Shown here: positions 61,173 to 64,000 of the stretch, in pieces
How the letters are laid out: every line of letters starts with the position of its first letter
How positions within the stretch are numbered: the stretch's first letter is position 1
Assembly: GCA_963692975.2 (NCBI GenBank)
Contig: CAXMMR010000010.1
Coordinates: forward strand, 62,001 to 126,000
Length of the DNA: 64,000 nucleotides
Source of the DNA: CAXMMR01 sp963692975
GTDB lineage: Bacteria; Pseudomonadota; Alphaproteobacteria; Acetobacterales; Acetobacteraceae
Reading direction: 5' to 3'
Translations under genes and position numbers: made by a program
The notes under the pieces: model-generated
What the model saw: only the letters and a program-made list of their open reading frames with translations
What the model was told of the DNA's origin: nothing
Databases searched by the model: none

Positions 61173-64000
61173 GCGTCTCAATGTCGGGGGCGCTTCGGGT
61201 GCGGTTGGCGTCGATCCCGCCGGAGCTGCCGTTTCTCGACACGCTGGCGCGGCGGCTGGTGGGGCGCGCGGACCTGGCGGATTGTCTGGTGCTGCTGCCG
61301 ACGCGCCGGGCGGCGCGGGGGTTGGCCGAGGCGTTTCTGCGGGTGGCGGACGGGCGGGCGATGCTGTTGCCGCGGATCGCCGCACTCGGCGCCGTGGACG
61401 AGGCGCCGCTGGTGCTGGCGGGGATGGGCGGGCAGGCGCTGGAGCTCGCGCCGGCGGTGGCCGCGGCGGAGCGGCTGGCGGTGCTGTCGCGGATGATCCT
61501 GGCGATGGACGGGCGGTTCGGCGCGCCGCGCACGCTTGACCGGGCCTGGCCGCTGGCCGCCGAGCTGGCGCGGCTGATGGACGAGGCGGCGCGGGCGGAG
61601 GTGGACCTGGCGGCGGCGTTGCCGGGGGCGGCGGGCATCGGCTGGGCGCGGCACTGGGAGGTGACGCTCGAGTTCCTCGGCATCGTGACCAGGCTGTGGC
61701 CGGCCTGGCTGGCCGAGCAGGGCCTGATGGACGCGCAAGTGCGGGCCCGGCGGCTGCTGGATGCACAGGGAGCGTCGTGGGAGGCGCGGCCGCCGAGCCA
61801 TCCGGTGATCGTGGCGGGAACGACGGGCGGAATACCGGCGGTGGCCAGGCTGCTGCGCGTGGTGGCGCGGCTGGAGCATGGCCTGGTGGTGCTGCCGGGG
61901 CTGGATTTGGCGCTGGACGAGGCGGCATGGTCGGCGGTGGGCCAGGGCACGGGAGGCCAGGGCACGGGCGACGCTGCGGGCGGCGAGGCGCATCCGCAGG
62001 CGAGCCTCAAGGCGCTGCTGGCGCTGATCGGGGCTAGCCGGGGCGACGTCGAAGAGTGGCCGGGCGAGCCGGCGGACGTGCCGGCCGGGCGGGTCGAGCT
62101 GTTGCGGCTGGCGCTGCTGCCGGCGCCGGCGCTGTCGCGCTGGGGTGCCGCGAGGGCTCTCGAGCTTGCGGGGATGAGCGCGATCGAGGCGGCGGATCAG
62201 CAGGAGGAGGCGCTGGCGATCGCGATCCGTCTGCGCCAGGCGATCGAGCTGCCGGGCGCGCGGGCGGCGCTGGTCACGCCCGACCGGGCGCTGGCGGCGC
62301 GGGTGACGGCGGAGCTGCTGCGGTTCGGCATCGTCGCCAACGACAGCGCCGGCGAGCCGCTGGGGCAGACTCCGGCCGGGGTGTTCCTGCGGCTGCTGGC
62401 GGCGGCGGCGACCGAAGCGGCGGGGCCGCCACTCTCGCCGGTGCCGCTGCTGGCGCTGCTCAAGCACCCGCTGGCGGCGGCGGGGCTGTCGCCGGCGGCG
62501 TGCCGGGCGCAGGCGCGGGCGCTGGAGCGGCGCTGCCTGCGCGGGCCGGCGCCGACGCCGGGGGTGGACGGGCTGCTGGCCGGCGGCGGCGATGCGGGGT
62601 TTCTCGGCCGGCTGGGCGAGCGGCTCGCGCCGCTGCTGCGGCTGGAGCGGCGGCAGGTGGCGCCCGAGGCGCTGATTGCGGCGCTGTTGGCCGCCGCCGA
62701 GGCGATGGCCGAGAGCGAAGAGGCTGGCGGAGCCGCGCGGCTTTGGGGCGGCGAGGAGGGGGCGGCGCTGGCGCGCCATCTGGGCGAGGCGGCGGCGGCG
62801 TTGGCCGGGTTGCCGGACCAGCGTGCGGGCAACCTGTCGGGATTGCTCGACGCCTTGCTGGAGGGGGCCTCGGTGCGCGGGCGGCGGGCGCTGCGCGGGC
62901 GCGAGGGCGTGCGGGGCGAGCATCCGCGGGTGTTCATCTGGGGCCTGCTGGAGGCGCGGCTGCAATCGGTCGAGCTGGTGATCCTGGGCGGCCTGGCCGA
63001 GGGGATCTGGCCGCCGGCGACCGATCCCGGGCCTTGGCTGAGCCGGCCGATGCGGCGCGCGGTCGGGCTGCCGTCACCCGAGGAGGCGGTGGGGCTGGCG
63101 GCGCATGACTGGATGATGAGCGCTTGTTCGGCGCCGCTCTGCGTGCTGTCGCGGGCGCTCCGCCGGGACGGGGCGCCGGCAGTGCCGTCGCGGCTGTGGA
63201 CCAGGCTGGCGGCGCTGCTGAGCGGACGGGAGATGACGTTGCCGGCCGACCCGGCGCTCGGCTGGGCGCGGCTGCTCGACCGGCCGGCGGGCGTGCCGCA
63301 GCCGGTGAAGCCGCCGCGGCCCTGCCCGCCGGTGGCGCTGCGGCCGCGCTCGCTCAGCGTCACCCAGGTCGAGAAATGGATTATCGATCCTTACGCCATC
63401 TATGCGCGCCACGTCCTGCGGCTGCGGCCGCTGGAGGAGCTCGACATGTCGGTCGACGCGATCGAGTACGGCGAGGTGGTGCATGACGGCATCAGCCGCT
63501 TCCTGGCCGATTGGCCGACGGGCGCGCTACCGGCCGACGCCGCGGTGCGGCTCGAGGGTTGCCTTGGTGCGGCGCTCGCGGATCGGCGGCTGCGGCCGGC
63601 GATCGCCGCGTGGTGGTCGCCGCGGCTGCGTCGGATCGCCGACTGGGTGGCCGGGGAGGAGGCGCGGCGTCGGCGCGAGCGGCCGGTTCGGGTGCTGGCG
63701 GCGGAGCTCCGCGGCGCATGGGCGCTGGACGGCGGGGCGGGGCCGTTCGTCTTGACCGCGCGGGCCGACCGGATCGAGTGCCATGAGGACGGCACGGTGT
63801 CGATCCTGGACTACAAGACCGGGGTGATCCCGACCGAGGACGAGGTGAGAGCGGGGCACAAGCCGCAGCTGCCGCTGGAGGCGGCGATGGCCGAGCATGG
63901 CGGCTTCGACGGCGTCGCCGGGGTGGTGGGCGAGTATGCCTATTGGAAGCTGACCGGCGGGCGCATGCCGGGCGAGGCGAGGTCGCCGGTCAAGGCCGAG
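61169..64000 (+). CDS. addB: Double-strand break repair protein AddB (partial)
   Basis: 944 codons are open from ATG 61169 to the edge of the window. The product is the AddB subunit of the alphaproteobacterial AddAB helicase-nuclease. LVLLPTRRAARGLAEAFL near the start, VFIWGLLEARLQSVELVILGGLAEGIWPP, LSVTQVEKWIIDPYAIYARHVL, EYGEVVHDGISRFL and the RecB-type nuclease segment RADRIECHEDGTVSILDYKTG (Asp and Lys of the motif) are all visible. A duplicated 15-bp unit (61940-61969) adds GQGTGGQGTG. addA presumably follows outside. Confidence 0.93.
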   Translation, partial: MSVSMSGALRVRLASIPPELPFLDTLARRLVGRADLADCLVLLPTRRAARGLAEAFLRVADGRAMLLPRIAALGAVDEAPLVLAGMGGQALELAPAVAAAERLAVLSRMILAMDGRFGAPRTLDRAWPLAAELARLMDEAARAEVDLAAALPGAAGIGWARHWEVTLEFLGIVTRLWPAWLAEQGLMDAQVRARRLLDAQGASWEARPPSHPVIVAGTTGGIPAVARLLRVVARLEHGLVVLPGLDLALDEAAWSAVGQGTGGQGTGDAAGGEAHPQASLKALLALIGASRGDVEEWPGEPADVPAGRVELLRLALLPAPALSRWGAARALELAGMSAIEAADQQEEALAIAIRLRQAIELPGARAALVTPDRALAARVTAELLRFGIVANDSAGEPLGQTPAGVFLRLLAAAATEAAGPPLSPVPLLALLKHPLAAAGLSPAACRAQARALERRCLRGPAPTPGVDGLLAGGGDAGFLGRLGERLAPLLRLERRQVAPEALIAALLAAAEAMAESEEAGGAARLWGGEEGAALARHLGEAAAALAGLPDQRAGNLSGLLDALLEGASVRGRRALRGREGVRGEHPRVFIWGLLEARLQSVELVILGGLAEGIWPPATDPGPWLSRPMRRAVGLPSPEEAVGLAAHDWMMSACSAPLCVLSRALRRDGAPAVPSRLWTRLAALLSGREMTLPADPALGWARLLDRPAGVPQPVKPPRPCPPVALRPRSLSVTQVEKWIIDPYAIYARHVLRLRPLEELDMSVDAIEYGEVVHDGISRFLADWPTGALPADAAVRLEGCLGAALADRRLRPAIAAWWSPRLRRIADWVAGEEARRRRERPVRVLAAELRGAWALDGGAGPFVLTARADRIECHEDGTVSILDYKTGVIPTEDEVRAGHKPQLPLEAAMAEHGGFDGVAGVVGEYAYWKLTGGRMPGEARSPVKAE

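Overview
The window is a high-GC chromosomal segment of an alphaproteobacterium. The gene content (membrane ferritin MbfA, CbpA/CbpM, a UbiK-type BMFP protein, the tsaE-murU-addB order, an alphaproteobacterial-type LexA box) fits the Rhodospirillales, most likely a member of the Acetobacteraceae; that placement is inference. Most genes are housekeeping or conserved accessory genes in short operons with 4-nt ATGA or GTGA overlaps. No rRNA, tRNA, CRISPR array, transposase or prophage genes were seen.

Layout. 0-5 kb: end of an unidentified gene, a PsiE-family membrane protein, an Api92-like and an orphan ScpA-like gene, purH, mbfA. 5-10.9 kb: SPFH protein with a small partner, a HAD hydrolase, a 2OG-Fe dioxygenase overlapping a large MscS channel, a HIG1-like membrane protein. 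11-16.4 kb: etfBA, transglutaminase, amidinotransferase, two tiny genes, and a PA0069-type radical SAM gene behind a LexA-type SOS box. 16.6-20 kb: an aminobutyraldehyde dehydrogenase, amino acid permease and allene-oxide-cyclase-like operon. 20.4-25.6 kb: ClC channel, NTF2-like protein, moaB, a frameshifted lytic transglycosylase. 25.7-33.4 kb: a divergent uracil-DNA glycosylase, ETF-quinone oxidoreductase, a TPR protein, ispE, an MHYT-GGDEF-EAL protein. 33.6-40.3 kb: ppdK (frameshifted), then glyS and glyQ with a vapBC toxin-antitoxin pair between them. 40.5-45.2 kb: EmrAB-type efflux behind a perfect TetR-type palindrome, and an MsbA-like ABC exporter. 45.7-54.4 kb: lipoprotein, pgeF, midA (frameshifted), lgt, ubiK, rppH, YibQ-like deacetylase, ctpA, a GT87-like protein. 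54.7-64 kb: cbpA-cbpM, PuuD-like hydrolase, lolA, ferredoxin-NADP reductase, HNH nuclease, tsaE, murU and addB, which runs off the end.

The most striking non-coding feature is two families of structured intergenic repeats. Family A (nine loci) pairs a GAAG-type and a GAAC-type A/T hairpin about 100 nt apart. Family B (fourteen loci, up to about 230 bp) is a chain of G/C hairpins whose stems differ between copies by compensatory changes. They fill nearly every larger gap, sometimes nest inside each other, and in two places supply the last codons and stop of a gene.

Functional links: etfBA and ETF-QO give a complete route from flavin dehydrogenases to quinone; the aldehyde dehydrogenase, permease and PuuD-like hydrolase suggest polyamine/GABA use; and glyS is probably translationally coupled to the VapC toxin. 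Three otherwise intact genes (slt, ppdK, midA) carry single-base shifts at short homopolymers, which look more like sequence errors than decay.
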